Of a DNA stretch of 28,752 bases, positions 7,606-14,866 are shown piece by piece; position 1 is the first letter of the stretch; the number at the start of each line of letters is the position of its first letter. Source of the DNA: an uncultured Azospirillum sp. (GTDB lineage Bacteria; Pseudomonadota; Alphaproteobacteria; RF32; CAG-239); contig CABUBU010000022.1 in NCBI GenBank assembly GCA_902489795.1, positions 1-28,752 of the forward strand, in the 5' to 3' direction. The notes beneath the pieces are model-generated. The model did not search any database. It saw nothing but the letters and a program-made list of their open reading frames with translations, and had not been told where the DNA came from. A program made the translations under genes and the position numbers.

Positions 7606-8506
7606 CGAACAAAAGCCGACCCGCTGCGGTTTTGTCAGCCTGATCGGTGCGCCGAATGCCGGCAAATCGACGATTACCAACGATTTTGTCGGTTCCAAAG
7701 TGTCCATCGTGTCGCCCAAGGCGCAGACGACGCGCACTCTGGTCAAGGGTATCGGCATTTATGATAATACGCAGATCATCTTTCTTGATACGCCGGGCAT
7801 TTTCAAGCCCAAGCGGCGGTTTGACCGGTCAATGGTGGCATCGGCCTGGAGCGGTGCCTCGGACGGCGACATTCTGGCACTGGTGGTTGACGCCAGACGC
7901 GGTTTTGACGCGGAAACCCGGGCGATCGTCGACGAGTTGAACAAACAGGGGCGCGAAGCGGTGCTGGTTTTGAACAAGACCGATTTGGTAACCAGAGAAA
8001 AATTGCTGCCGCTGGCGGCGGAGCTTAACGCTGCCGGAAAATTTGCCGAAACTTTCATGGTTTCTGCCGCAACCGGGGAAGGCTTGCGGGACTTTTATCA
8101 ATATCTGGCGGATCATTTGCCGGAATCGCCCTGGTATTATCCCGAAGACCATATGTCTGACCTGCCGCTGAGGCTGCTGGCGGCCGAAGTGGTGCGGGAA
8201 AAGCTGTTTTTGTACCTGCAGGACGAACTGCCGTATTCGCTGACGGTGGAACCCGAATTGTGGGAACGCCGGTCCGACAATTCCGTGAGGGCGGAAATGA
8301 CGATTTACGTCGAGCGCGAAGGGCAGAAGAAAATCATTGTCGGCAAGGGCGGCGAGATGATTAAGAAGGTGGGGCAGACAGCCCGGCTGGAACTCGAGGA
8401 AATGCTTGAAGACCGCATTCACCTGTTCTTGTTTGTGAAGGTGCGGGAGAACTGGAGCGAAGATCCCGCCCGTTATCAGGACTGGGGGCTGGTTTACAAC
8501 GTATAG
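7595..8506 (+). CDS. era: GTPase Era, 16S rRNA binding
   Basis: Era is a Ras-like GTPase that binds the 3' end of 16S rRNA and assists 30S maturation. GTPase motifs are present: G1 GAPNAGKST (about 18-26), the switch/G2 region TTRTLVKG, G3 DTPG (about 66-69) and G4 NKTD (about 128-131). A C-terminal KH domain has IIVGKGGEMIKKVGQTARLE (about 247-266). The 303-residue length is normal. The gene overlaps rnc and is the last gene of the core block; recO, which often follows era in alphaproteobacteria, is not here, and a surface-polysaccharide island begins instead. Confidence 0.96.
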   Translation: MENNEQKPTRCGFVSLIGAPNAGKSTITNDFVGSKVSIVSPKAQTTRTLVKGIGIYDNTQIIFLDTPGIFKPKRRFDRSMVASAWSGASDGDILALVVDARRGFDAETRAIVDELNKQGREAVLVLNKTDLVTREKLLPLAAELNAAGKFAETFMVSAATGEGLRDFYQYLADHLPESPWYYPEDHMSDLPLRLLAAEVVREKLFLYLQDELPYSLTVEPELWERRSDNSVRAEMTIYVEREGQKKIIVGKGGEMIKKVGQTARLELEEMLEDRIHLFLFVKVRENWSEDPARYQDWGLVYNV

Positions 8507-8522
8507 ACGGCAACGGGGAAAA

Positions 8523-8537
8523 ACGGTAAAATACCGT
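8523..8537 (+). other. Short hairpin after era
   Basis: ACGGTA AAA TACCGT forms a 6-bp stem 16 bases after the era stop. There is no T tract, so it may be an mRNA 3' end or nothing. The rest of 8507-8644 is AT-rich and I could not settle on a promoter. Confidence 0.3.
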
Positions 8538-8644
8538 AGCATAATTTGTATTATTAGCTTGAGTATTGGCTGATAATCTTATATCAAGTCAGCATAATTG
8601 AAAAACTGAAAATTTTTAGAGAGACTTACGGAAGCAAATCTGTT

Positions 8645-9829
8645 ATGAAAGAATCCGGCATTTGGGCGAAATTTTTTTCGGTTAAAATTTCTCCCCTGAA
8701 AACTCATAAAATTGTGAGCATCTGCGGTCTGAGGCTGAAGTTTCGCTGCGACGGAAACCGCAAGGCCCTTGAGAAGCTGCGTGCCACCATCCGTGAAAAC
8801 AGCGTGCTGATCGTAGAAACAAACACCTGTCATTATGAAGTTATTCCCGGTTATGCCAAATATTTCAGCGAGTTGGGCTATAACGTCGACGTGGCGGTTT
8901 ATGATGGCGGTCAGCTTGACTTTTTGTGCGAAGCGGTGCCGACGGTGAGGGTGTTCACGCTCGGCGAAAAGGACATGGACAAGCTGCTTGGCGCCGCTCC
9001 CATCCGTGCCTATCATTATATTTTGTTCAGTTCTGCCATCAAATATGTCGACGGGGTGGAGGTCAATTCTCCGAAAATGCCGCTTGTGACCAGCTATTAC
9101 CATAACATTGCCGCCGATCAAAAGAAAATGATTTTCGTCCAGCATCATATGGAACGGCAGGGAATCAACCGCAACCAGATCGCTCTGGCCGATCTGCACA
9201 ACCGTTATTCCGACAATTTTTACATGGTCAATCCGCATTATTTCGGCAATGTGAAGATTACGCCGAAAAACAAAGGAGTGACCGACTTTATCGTTGTCGG
9301 CGGAATTTCTCCCCGCCGCAAAAATTATGAACTGCTGCTTTCTACCGTGCGCCGGCTGGCCGCGAGCGGAAAAAAATTCAAGGTTACGCTGGTCGGCTCG
9401 GGCGACAACCTGCTTTTTGACGAGGAAATTGCGCCGTATTTTGACATGCGCGGCCGCCTTTCCTACAAGGAAATGTTCACGGCCATGGAAGAAGCCGATT
9501 TCTTCCTGTGTCTGCTGGATCCGGAAAACCCGGCGCACGAACGTTACATTTCGACCGGCACCAGCGGCAGCTTCCAATTGATTTACGGTTTTGCAAAACC
9601 GTGCCTGATTCAGAAAAAGTTTGCCGATGCCTATGCTTTTGATAACGGCAATTCTCTGGTCTACGGTACTAACGACGAGTTGGCGGAAACGATGCTGAAA
9701 GCCGTCGACATGCCTGCTGCCGAGTACGGGGAGGTACAGGCGCAGCTGATGCTGAAAGCGGAAGACATCCGCCGCCGTTCGCTGGAAAATCTGAAAAAGG
9801 TTTTGCGGTCGATAGACGACGATATATAA
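8645..9829 (+). CDS. GT4-like glycosyltransferase
   Basis: The C-terminal half has the GT-B/GT4 pattern: a segment beginning FIVVGGISPRRKNYELLLST (about 216-235), then KVTLVGSGDNL (about 246-256), then SYKEMFTAMEEADFFLCLLD (about 274-293), which is the acceptor/donor-site helix region. The N-terminal half (NSVLIVETNTCHYEVIPGYA) is the other Rossmann-like lobe. No signal or membrane segment is seen, so it is a cytoplasmic enzyme, probably adding a sugar during surface-glycan assembly. The first 35 residues resemble a leader extension, and the ribosome site for the ATG at 8645 is poor (ACGGAAG about 13 bases away), so the true start is uncertain. It is 19 bp ahead of a pyruvyl transferase, likely one transcript. 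Donor and acceptor are unknown. Confidence 0.75.
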   Translation: MKESGIWAKFFSVKISPLKTHKIVSICGLRLKFRCDGNRKALEKLRATIRENSVLIVETNTCHYEVIPGYAKYFSELGYNVDVAVYDGGQLDFLCEAVPTVRVFTLGEKDMDKLLGAAPIRAYHYILFSSAIKYVDGVEVNSPKMPLVTSYYHNIAADQKKMIFVQHHMERQGINRNQIALADLHNRYSDNFYMVNPHYFGNVKITPKNKGVTDFIVVGGISPRRKNYELLLSTVRRLAASGKKFKVTLVGSGDNLLFDEEIAPYFDMRGRLSYKEMFTAMEEADFFLCLLDPENPAHERYISTGTSGSFQLIYGFAKPCLIQKKFADAYAFDNGNSLVYGTNDELAETMLKAVDMPAAEYGEVQAQLMLKAEDIRRRSLENLKKVLRSIDDDI

Positions 9830-9848
9830 TTTTTTCTGTGGAGGCGAT

Positions 9849-11186
9849 ATGACGGAAGAAAAAGGCGAAAAAACGGCCGGCGGCCGGCAGCAGGCGGTGA
9901 TTTTGAATTTCTGGTGGTCGCTCAATTACGGGGCAATTTTGACCGCTTATGCCCTGCAGCGGGAACTGGAGAAACTGGGCGTTGACAACCGGTTGGTGAA
10001 TTTTTTGCACGAATGGTGCCGCGAACCTTTTAAAAACAGTTTTTCCGAGAAATTTGCCGGACGTTATCTGAAAGTGACGCCGCCGTTTGAATCGGTTGCG
10101 GATTTGGTTGAACTTAACCGGATGGCGGACATGTTTATCGTCGGTTCCGATCAGGTTTTTCGTTTGTCTTACAACGCCGGGTACGAATTTTACTATTATC
10201 TGCCGTTTGTTGACGCCAACAAGAAGAAAATTGCCTGTGCGGCCAGTTTCGGCGCTTCCGAACTGGGAGGAACGATTGCCGACAGGGAACTGGTTCGTTG
10301 TTATCTTGCGGGGTTTGACGCCGTTTCCGTGCGAGAAACCGACGGCGTCAGGTTGTGCGGGGAGGAACTGCAGCGCCCGGATGCAGCTTTGATCCTTGAT
10401 CCGGTTTTCTGGCCGGCGCCCGAGGAATGGGAAACTCTGATCCAAAATGCTGACGACGGGGAAAAGGATTTCGGACTGACATATGTTCTGGACAGAAACA
10501 AGGAAACGGACGCCGTTGCCACAGCGGCGGAACACCGGTTTGCCGTCGGCAAAGTCATAGACATGGGGAATGCACAGAAAAACGGGGAAATTACCCTTTC
10601 TCCGGAACAATGGCTGTATAACATCAAAAACTGCCGTTATATGGTGACAGATTCTTTTCACGGCGCCTGTTTTGCCATTATTTTCAACAAGCCGTTTATT
10701 TGTGTGGCCAATCGTGAACGCGGTGTCAGCCGGTTTGAAAGCCTGTTTGGCATGTTTGGCCTTTCTTCCCGTTTGGTAAAGAACGGTGAAACCATTGACG
10801 GCCGCACCGATTTGTTTGAAACGATTGATTATGCGGCGGTCAACAAAAAGCTGGCGGCGGAAGTTGAGCGGTCACGCCGCTGGATGGCGGAAGCTTTGCA
10901 AAAACCGAAGGCGCCGCAGAGTTTTGAAAGTGAAATGACGGCTTTTATGATGCAGCGTCTGAGCCTTGCCGGATGTCGCATTCGCAGTCTGGAAGAGAGA
11001 ACGGAGGAGATGGGGCGGATGATGATCAAAGCCGGTCTGCTCAGGCCTTACCGGGTGCGTTATTGGCGCAACAGGCTGCTGGCGGCGCTGACTTTCGGTA
11101 AAATACGGAAGAAATACAAAGCCAGGAGCAAAGAGTGCAGGCAGAAAATCGACCGCCTGAAAGAAGTTTTGAAAGGCGGAAAATGA
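9849..11186 (+). CDS. Polysaccharide pyruvyl transferase family protein
   Basis: The family transfers a pyruvyl ketal from phosphoenolpyruvate to sugars in capsules, exopolysaccharides or cell-wall polymers. Family marks: the N-terminal NFWWSLNYGAILTAYALQRE (about 18-37), the central FIVGSDQVFRLSYN (about 97-110), DPVFWPAPEEW, and the C-terminal donor region YMVTDSFHGACFAIIFNKPF (about 264-283) with the conserved SFH. The last 60 residues are basic and helical and could sit on the membrane. GGAGG is four bases before the start (9849). It forms a pair with the upstream glycosyltransferase. Substrate is unknown. Confidence 0.85.
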   Translation: MTEEKGEKTAGGRQQAVILNFWWSLNYGAILTAYALQRELEKLGVDNRLVNFLHEWCREPFKNSFSEKFAGRYLKVTPPFESVADLVELNRMADMFIVGSDQVFRLSYNAGYEFYYYLPFVDANKKKIACAASFGASELGGTIADRELVRCYLAGFDAVSVRETDGVRLCGEELQRPDAALILDPVFWPAPEEWETLIQNADDGEKDFGLTYVLDRNKETDAVATAAEHRFAVGKVIDMGNAQKNGEITLSPEQWLYNIKNCRYMVTDSFHGACFAIIFNKPFICVANRERGVSRFESLFGMFGLSSRLVKNGETIDGRTDLFETIDYAAVNKKLAAEVERSRRWMAEALQKPKAPQSFESEMTAFMMQRLSLAGCRIRSLEERTEEMGRMMIKAGLLRPYRVRYWRNRLLAALTFGKIRKKYKARSKECRQKIDRLKEVLKGGK

Positions 11187-11350
11187 GCTTTCACCGGCCG
11201 ATGATCGTTTTGGGGCAAGGATCCGGTTCGGGAGTTGCGGACGCTCAGTTCCGAGGATAGGGGCGGCTCCAAAAGACGGGAGGCAACTCTGCCGAAGCGG
11301 TCGCAATATCTGTTTCCGTTTACTTATGTAAAAATTTGAATCATAAACAC

Positions 11351-11440
11351 GGATGCGACCGAAGCGGAGAGCGTCGGCGTTTTTGGGGCGGTGCCGTGCC
11401 GCCGAAAGGAAATGCGGTGCGTCAGATAAAGAGCGTGGGC
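11351..11440 (+). repeat. 90-bp direct repeat, copy A
   Basis: It aligns without gaps to copy B at 11514-11603, with 76 of 90 identical bases by my count. The last 50 bases are nearly invariant. It contains the hairpin GGCGG-TGCCGTG-CCGCC at 11387-11403. Confidence 0.75.
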
Positions 11441-11513
11441 AAAAACGGCTACTTGAAAATATGCCGCAAGGTGTCGGAGCGTTTCGTCGCGGGTGCCGGG
11501 GTTGCGGGGAAAA

Positions 11514-11603
11514 GGATGCGGCTGGGCCGGAGAGCGCCGGAGGTGTTTTGGCGGTGTCGTGCCGCCGAAAGGAAATGCGGTGCGTCAGACAAAGAGTGTG
11601 GGC
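11514..11603 (+). repeat. 90-bp direct repeat, copy B
   Basis: Second copy, 163 bp downstream of copy A. The stem GGCGG/CCGCC (11550-11566) is preserved and the change inside the hairpin falls in the loop (TGTCGTG). The 163-bp offset is not a multiple of three, so the repetition is not an in-frame protein repeat. Confidence 0.75.
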
Positions 11604-11636
11604 GGTGTCTTTCCTGACAGAAAAAACGGATTTTCC

Positions 11637-11805
11637 GGGGCGAACGCTTTAGCGTCGGGATAATACCGCCCCATATTTTTAATTATGCTCAAACACGTTT
11701 GCTAGCAAAGATGAAAACAATGCAGACAGCATTGCTCATGCCTTTGACTGTAGTCAAGCCGTTAGGTTTGCGGCTATTGCAAAATCCCCGGGTTTTCCCG
11801 GGGAT
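11637..11805. other. Cluster of hairpins, possible non-coding RNA
   Basis: Consecutive elements: a nested stem GGGGCG/CGCCCC (11637-11642 with 11667-11672) enclosing ACGC-TTTA-GCGT; the palindrome TTTGCTAGCAAA; CAATGC-AGACA-GCATTG; TTGAC-TGTA-GTCAA; AGCCG-(9)-CGGCT; and the final GC stem at 11784. Six stems in 170 bp is more than I expect by chance, but I see no clear promoter and recognise no RNA family. Confidence 0.35.
11784..11805 (-). terminator. Strong GC hairpin, terminator of the nucleotidyltransferase gene
   Basis: ATCCCCGGG-TTTT-CCCGGGGAT is a perfect 9-bp stem 27 bases beyond the stop at 11832. On the minus strand it is followed by TTTT. On the plus strand the tail is ATATTTATT, so it may act in both directions. 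Confidence 0.7.
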
Positions 11806-11831
11806 ATTTATTGCAGACGATTTGTTGTTGC

Positions 11832-12263
11832 TTATTTCTTTTTCCAGTTGTTTAATATCCAGGAAGACGAGTTGGCCTTATTTTCGCCGCCGATGCCGAA
11901 TTCGAGCGAAACGTTGCAGTTTTTGCAGACTTCCGTTTCCGGGATGTTGTCGCGGGTACGGTCGCCACCGTTGGCGAAGACCAGTTCGGCGTCTGGAAAC
12001 TGTTCGCGTACCAGACGGATGCCGTCGCCGGCAGAATTGTCATCATCATTGAAAGCTAAAACCTTTATTACGTTTTTTAGGTTTTCGCAAATGGTTTTGC
12101 GGGTATGGAAATTCATAAAGTTTTTGCCTTTTTTGCGGCAAAGCCACTCGTCGGAATTAAGTAGCAGAATTACGCCGTCGCCTCGGCGCGCGGCTTCGTT
12201 GATCATAGCGATGTGTCCTTCGTGGATGGGGTCGAAACCGCCGCTGACAATGTAGTATTTCAT
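11832..12263 (-). CDS. Cytidylyltransferase-like nucleotidyltransferase (glycerol-phosphate/heptose type)
   Basis: A 143-residue enzyme of the HxGH nucleotidyltransferase superfamily. MKYYIVSGGFDPIHEGHIAM carries the GFDPxHxGH nucleotide-binding motif (about 9-17). FANGGDRTRDNIPE (about 95-108) and GENKANSSSWILNNW near the C-terminus match the RfaE-domain-II/TagD-like subfamily, which couples CTP or ATP to a sugar- or polyol-phosphate. GAGG six bases upstream supports the start. It is 50 bp downstream of the glycerophosphotransferase gene on the same strand, so the likely product is a nucleotide-activated glycerol, most simply CDP-glycerol. The substrate (glycerol-1-P, glycerol-3-P or another polyol) is inferred from neighbours; the TagD RTxGISTT motif is absent. 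Confidence 0.8.
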   Translation of the reverse strand: MKYYIVSGGFDPIHEGHIAMINEAARRGDGVILLLNSDEWLCRKKGKNFMNFHTRKTICENLKNVIKVLAFNDDDNSAGDGIRLVREQFPDAELVFANGGDRTRDNIPETEVCKNCNVSLEFGIGGENKANSSSWILNNWKKK

Positions 12264-12313
12264 AGTAACCTCGTTTATGGATGAAATTATAGAGTTTTTT
12301 TAAAAAAAGTGAA

Positions 12314-13654
12314 TTAGTTTTTTTCTTCTTTTCTCGTTTCTGCGTTTTGCTTGAGATATTCGTGAAAACGACGGCAAAATTGTGACTGAAATCCGAAAAA
12401 TTCCTGTTTCAGCTTTTTGTCGGTTGATGAGGGGAGAAAATTATTGCGGATATAGTTTTCTATTTTGGCAACGCATTCGTCAACCGTTTGAGCAACGTCA
12501 AATCCGAAACGTTCTTTTCCTCTCCACGGTTCGGCCGTATCTTGCGGATAATTGTAGCGGAGACAGTCATCGGCATCTGGAATTTTCATGAATATGACCG
12601 GTTTGTCCTGAATCATGAAGTCAAAGCACATGGAAGAAAAGTCCGTAATCAGCAGATTGGCTTTCTTCTTGATATCTCCGATTTCTTCTTCAGACACCAG
12701 CCGTATGTTGCCGAGAATGGAGATGTTTCTTTGCGAGATGGAATGATGTTGGGCAATGTTCAGTTCTATGTTGTTTTTTTTCAGCAACTGCAGCAGTCCC
12801 GGATGATTGATGAACGCGTCGATCGTTTGGATATAGGTGCAGTCTTCTATGTTTCGCAGTCTGAAAAGGTAGCGGCGATAGGTGAAATAAACGAAAATGC
12901 TTTTGGGTGAATTGTTGCGTGCGGCAGGCAGCAGACGATCCCAGCGGAACAGGCCGTTGGTGATGATATTTTGAGGCAGATAGTTTCCCCGTCTGATGAA
13001 AATTTCCCGCTCGATGTCGTTGCTGACCATAACTTTATTGAAAATGTTTTGTCCATATAGGTTGGGGGAAATGTAGTTTTCTTTAAAAAACGTTATGCCG
13101 TGCTGGGTTAAAATCAGTTCAATTTGTTTGGATTTATATAGCATTTGATAGACTTTAGGGTTTATGTTTATCAAATTTTGTCCGCATTCCAAGATGTAGC
13201 GGGTTTTATACAGCAAAGCGGCGATACGAAAACCGAACAGACTATCTTCGGAGTATGTGATAATTTTGTCTTTGTATTTATTGCAGAGTTTAGAATAGTT
13301 CGGATTGCGGGAGTTGATAACGTAATATGCCCGTAAGGGGCTGTCTTTTTGCTGCTCCATATATTCAAAGAAACTGAAGCCGTCGAGAGGTTCCATTTTT
13401 TCGTCAAAAATGTTATCCAGGATGAGAATAACGTTCCGCTTCTTTTTGCGGTTGATTGCGTATTTCAGCACTTTTTTGCCGATGAATCCGAAACTTCCGC
13501 AAGTGAAAACAGGAATGCCGAAAAATAATACTTTTTTCTGTTTAAGGGTGATTATCTTTATTCCCAGAATATAAAGTTTCAGACTTGATGAACTTTTTTT
13601 GATTTTTATCAGCGGAAACAGGCCGAATAAGTAGATTTTTGTGATGTTTTGCAT
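12314..13654 (-). CDS. CDP-glycerol glycerophosphotransferase-like protein
   Basis: Members transfer glycerol phosphate from CDP-glycerol to a lipid-linked or growing glycan, best known from teichoic-acid synthesis (TagB/TagF) but also found in Gram-negative surface polymers. The C-terminal segment ADDCLRYNYPQDTAEPWRGK and the preceding LLITDFSSMCFDFMIQDKPV (about 343-362) are the family hallmarks, together with a middle QHGI motif. No membrane span beyond a possible N-terminal amphipathic stretch. I start at the ATG at 13654 (446 residues) because AAGGA lies nine bases before it; the ATG at 13663 abuts the Shine-Dalgarno. The gene is distinctly AT-rich with runs of Lys, Ile and Asn, unlike flanking core genes, suggesting transfer. 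A long stretch before it holds a broken GT2. Confidence 0.85.
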   Translation of the reverse strand: MQNITKIYLFGLFPLIKIKKSSSSLKLYILGIKIITLKQKKVLFFGIPVFTCGSFGFIGKKVLKYAINRKKKRNVILILDNIFDEKMEPLDGFSFFEYMEQQKDSPLRAYYVINSRNPNYSKLCNKYKDKIITYSEDSLFGFRIAALLYKTRYILECGQNLININPKVYQMLYKSKQIELILTQHGITFFKENYISPNLYGQNIFNKVMVSNDIEREIFIRRGNYLPQNIITNGLFRWDRLLPAARNNSPKSIFVYFTYRRYLFRLRNIEDCTYIQTIDAFINHPGLLQLLKKNNIELNIAQHHSISQRNISILGNIRLVSEEEIGDIKKKANLLITDFSSMCFDFMIQDKPVIFMKIPDADDCLRYNYPQDTAEPWRGKERFGFDVAQTVDECVAKIENYIRNNFLPSSTDKKLKQEFFGFQSQFCRRFHEYLKQNAETRKEEKN

Positions 13655-13679
13655 TGTAGTCATTCCTTTTGCCAGTTGA

Positions 13680-13886
13680 TTATTGCGGGAAGATTTTTTC
13701 TTTTGGTTTGACGTTTTCTACGGGCAGAAAAAACGCACCATCTTCGCGGGAAGGGAAAATATTGTGTTCAGGTATAGTTTGCGGAAGCTGTCTGACGGCA
13801 TCCATTTGCCGGTAAAACGGAAGATATAGTTTTTTCAGATACTTTTCCGAATTATAAACCGGCATAATGACCGATAGTTTTAGCAT
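13680..13886 (-). pseudogene. Remnant of a family 2 glycosyltransferase
   Basis: Translation begins MLKLSVIMPVYNSEKYLKK, the unmistakable first strand and helix of a GT2 enzyme, with a good GGAGA ribosome site. It then jumps within a few residues to a short unrelated-looking tail that stops after 68 residues. The DxD donor motif and the whole catalytic domain are missing, consistent with an internal deletion joining the two ends of an ancestral gene. It lies 25 bp upstream of the glycerophosphotransferase and may still provide its leader transcript. A short functional peptide is possible but less likely. Confidence 0.6.
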
Positions 13887-14201
13887 TAGATTCTCCGTAT
13901 ATTTAATATGATCCTTTTTTTTAAGCTAAAACAAAAAGATGCAGCACACTTTCCTGAATGTGAAAAAATGTTCAAAAATAATTATTTAGATGACTTTTGA
14001 TAAAACTTTTGATATACTGCTTCCTGTAGCAAAAAAAGGATCCTTTTTTCTCTGCTCTTTATTCACGCCAGATTTTTTTGCTGAAGGCTCTTTCTCAAAA
14101 GGCGAAAGAGTTTGTTTTTTTCGTAATAAATTTGAAAATTCATCTTTTGGTAAAATATTACATGGTATATTTACGGCAAAAGTTTTAACGGGAAAGGTTA
14201 G
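13887..14201. other. 315-bp AT-rich divergent intergenic region
   Basis: No supported gene. It separates the minus-strand glycerophosphotransferase unit from the plus-strand HAD/dehydrogenase unit, so both promoters should lie here. A TATACT box sits near 14010 with only a weak -35, and I could not choose a convincing promoter for either side. A ribosome site GGGAAAGG precedes the HAD start at 14202. Confidence 0.4.
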
Positions 14202-14866
14202 ATGGCAAACAAAATACCGACCGCGCTGGTTTCCGATTTTGACGGAACCGTCAGCGACGATGATTTTTTCAATTATGTCAGCCGCTGCTGGCTGGGTGAA
14301 AAGGCGCTGGAACCCTGGCGGGAATATACGGAGGGAAAAAAGACGCATTTTGAGGCGTTAAGGGAAATTTTTGCTTCTCTCAGGGTTGAGCAGCCGGCGT
14401 TTGACGACTTTATTCGTGAAATCAAGATTGATCCGGTTTTTTTACGGTTGCCGACTATTGCCGCCGGCGGGACATTCCGGTTTACGTCTGCTCGGCCGGA
14501 TGTGACTATTACATCGATAAACTGGCGGGAAAGGAGATGGCCGACTGTCGGGTGAGACTGGTGGCCAATCACGGAGTCTACAGTCCTGAAAACGGACTGG
14601 TGATGACGCCGCCGTCTGAAAACAATCCCTTTTACGATCCGAACACAGGCATCAGCAAAGCGGCCGTCGTGGCTTATCTGCAACGGCGCGGCTATCGTGT
14701 CGTTTACTGCGGCGACGGGATGCCGGATGTGACAGCGGCGGCGATCGCCGACGTCGTGTTTGCCCGAAAAATACTGTTGCAGCAATGCCGGCAGCTGAAT
14801 ATTCCGGCGGAAGAGCTGAAAGATTTTAATCAGGTGTATCGTTTTCTAAAAGGAGAAAAGCAATGA
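14202..14866 (+). CDS. HAD-family phosphatase (MtnX/PSP-like), split by a -1 frameshift
   Basis: Zero frame runs 14202-14555; the rest is encoded in the -1 frame to 14866. Joined, it is about 221 residues, a normal HAD-IB length, with all motifs: DFDGT (Asp12, Asp14), VCSAG (motif II), a Lys in NTGISKAAVV (motif III) and CGDGMPDVTAA (motif IV). The frame changes at a T7 run: re-reading one T gives DPVFFTVADYCRRRDIPVYV, fitting the family. The zero-frame codons at the junction are T-TTT-TTA, a canonical -1 slippery heptamer. So this is either programmed slippage, a real inactivating deletion, or a homopolymer error in the assembly. Its stop overlaps the dehydrogenase start (ATGA). By context it may act on a glycerol-phosphate or related polyol-phosphate; substrate unknown. 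Confidence 0.75.
14438..14444 (+). other. T-TTT-TTA slippery heptamer at the frame change
   Basis: The heptamer follows the X-XXY-YYZ rule in the zero frame of the HAD gene (codons TTT 14439-14441 and TTA 14442-14444). It is exactly where the protein must move to the -1 frame. A GC-rich self-complementary stretch (CCGCCGGCGG) follows about 15 bases downstream; I could not test whether it forms a stimulatory stem. Confidence 0.5.

Larger units (their letters stand above)
11187..11831. other. 645-bp gene-free stretch with repeats and hairpins
   Basis: No convincing gene is present; the short open frames here shift frame between the two repeat copies. Contents in order: a long-range inverted pair GAGTTGC/GCAACTC near 11236 and 11283; the duplicated 90-bp element (11351-11440, 11514-11603); a nested hairpin at 11637-11672; and a string of small hairpins ending in a strong GC stem at 11784-11805. 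The G+C-rich first part (to about 11,640) and AT-rich rest suggest a junction between two segments. Confidence 0.6.

Noticed and set aside
11187..11340. A tRNA or tmRNA in the gene-free stretch
   Set aside because: No T-loop GTTCRAATC, anticodon arm or acceptor pairing could be fitted.
11336..11652. Short plus-strand open frames across the duplicated element
   Set aside because: The translation changes frame between the two copies, has Arg/Cys-rich composition and no ribosome site; better explained as chance frames over a non-coding repeat.
11700..11790. An integron attC site (GTTAGGT next to GCCGC)
   Set aside because: Only one core-site-like heptamer; no matching partner at a suitable distance and no integron cassette pattern.
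13986..14361. Overlapping frames of about 120 residues on both strands before and into the HAD gene
   Set aside because: No ribosome site, they run over the HAD start in another frame, and the composition is low-complexity AT-rich.
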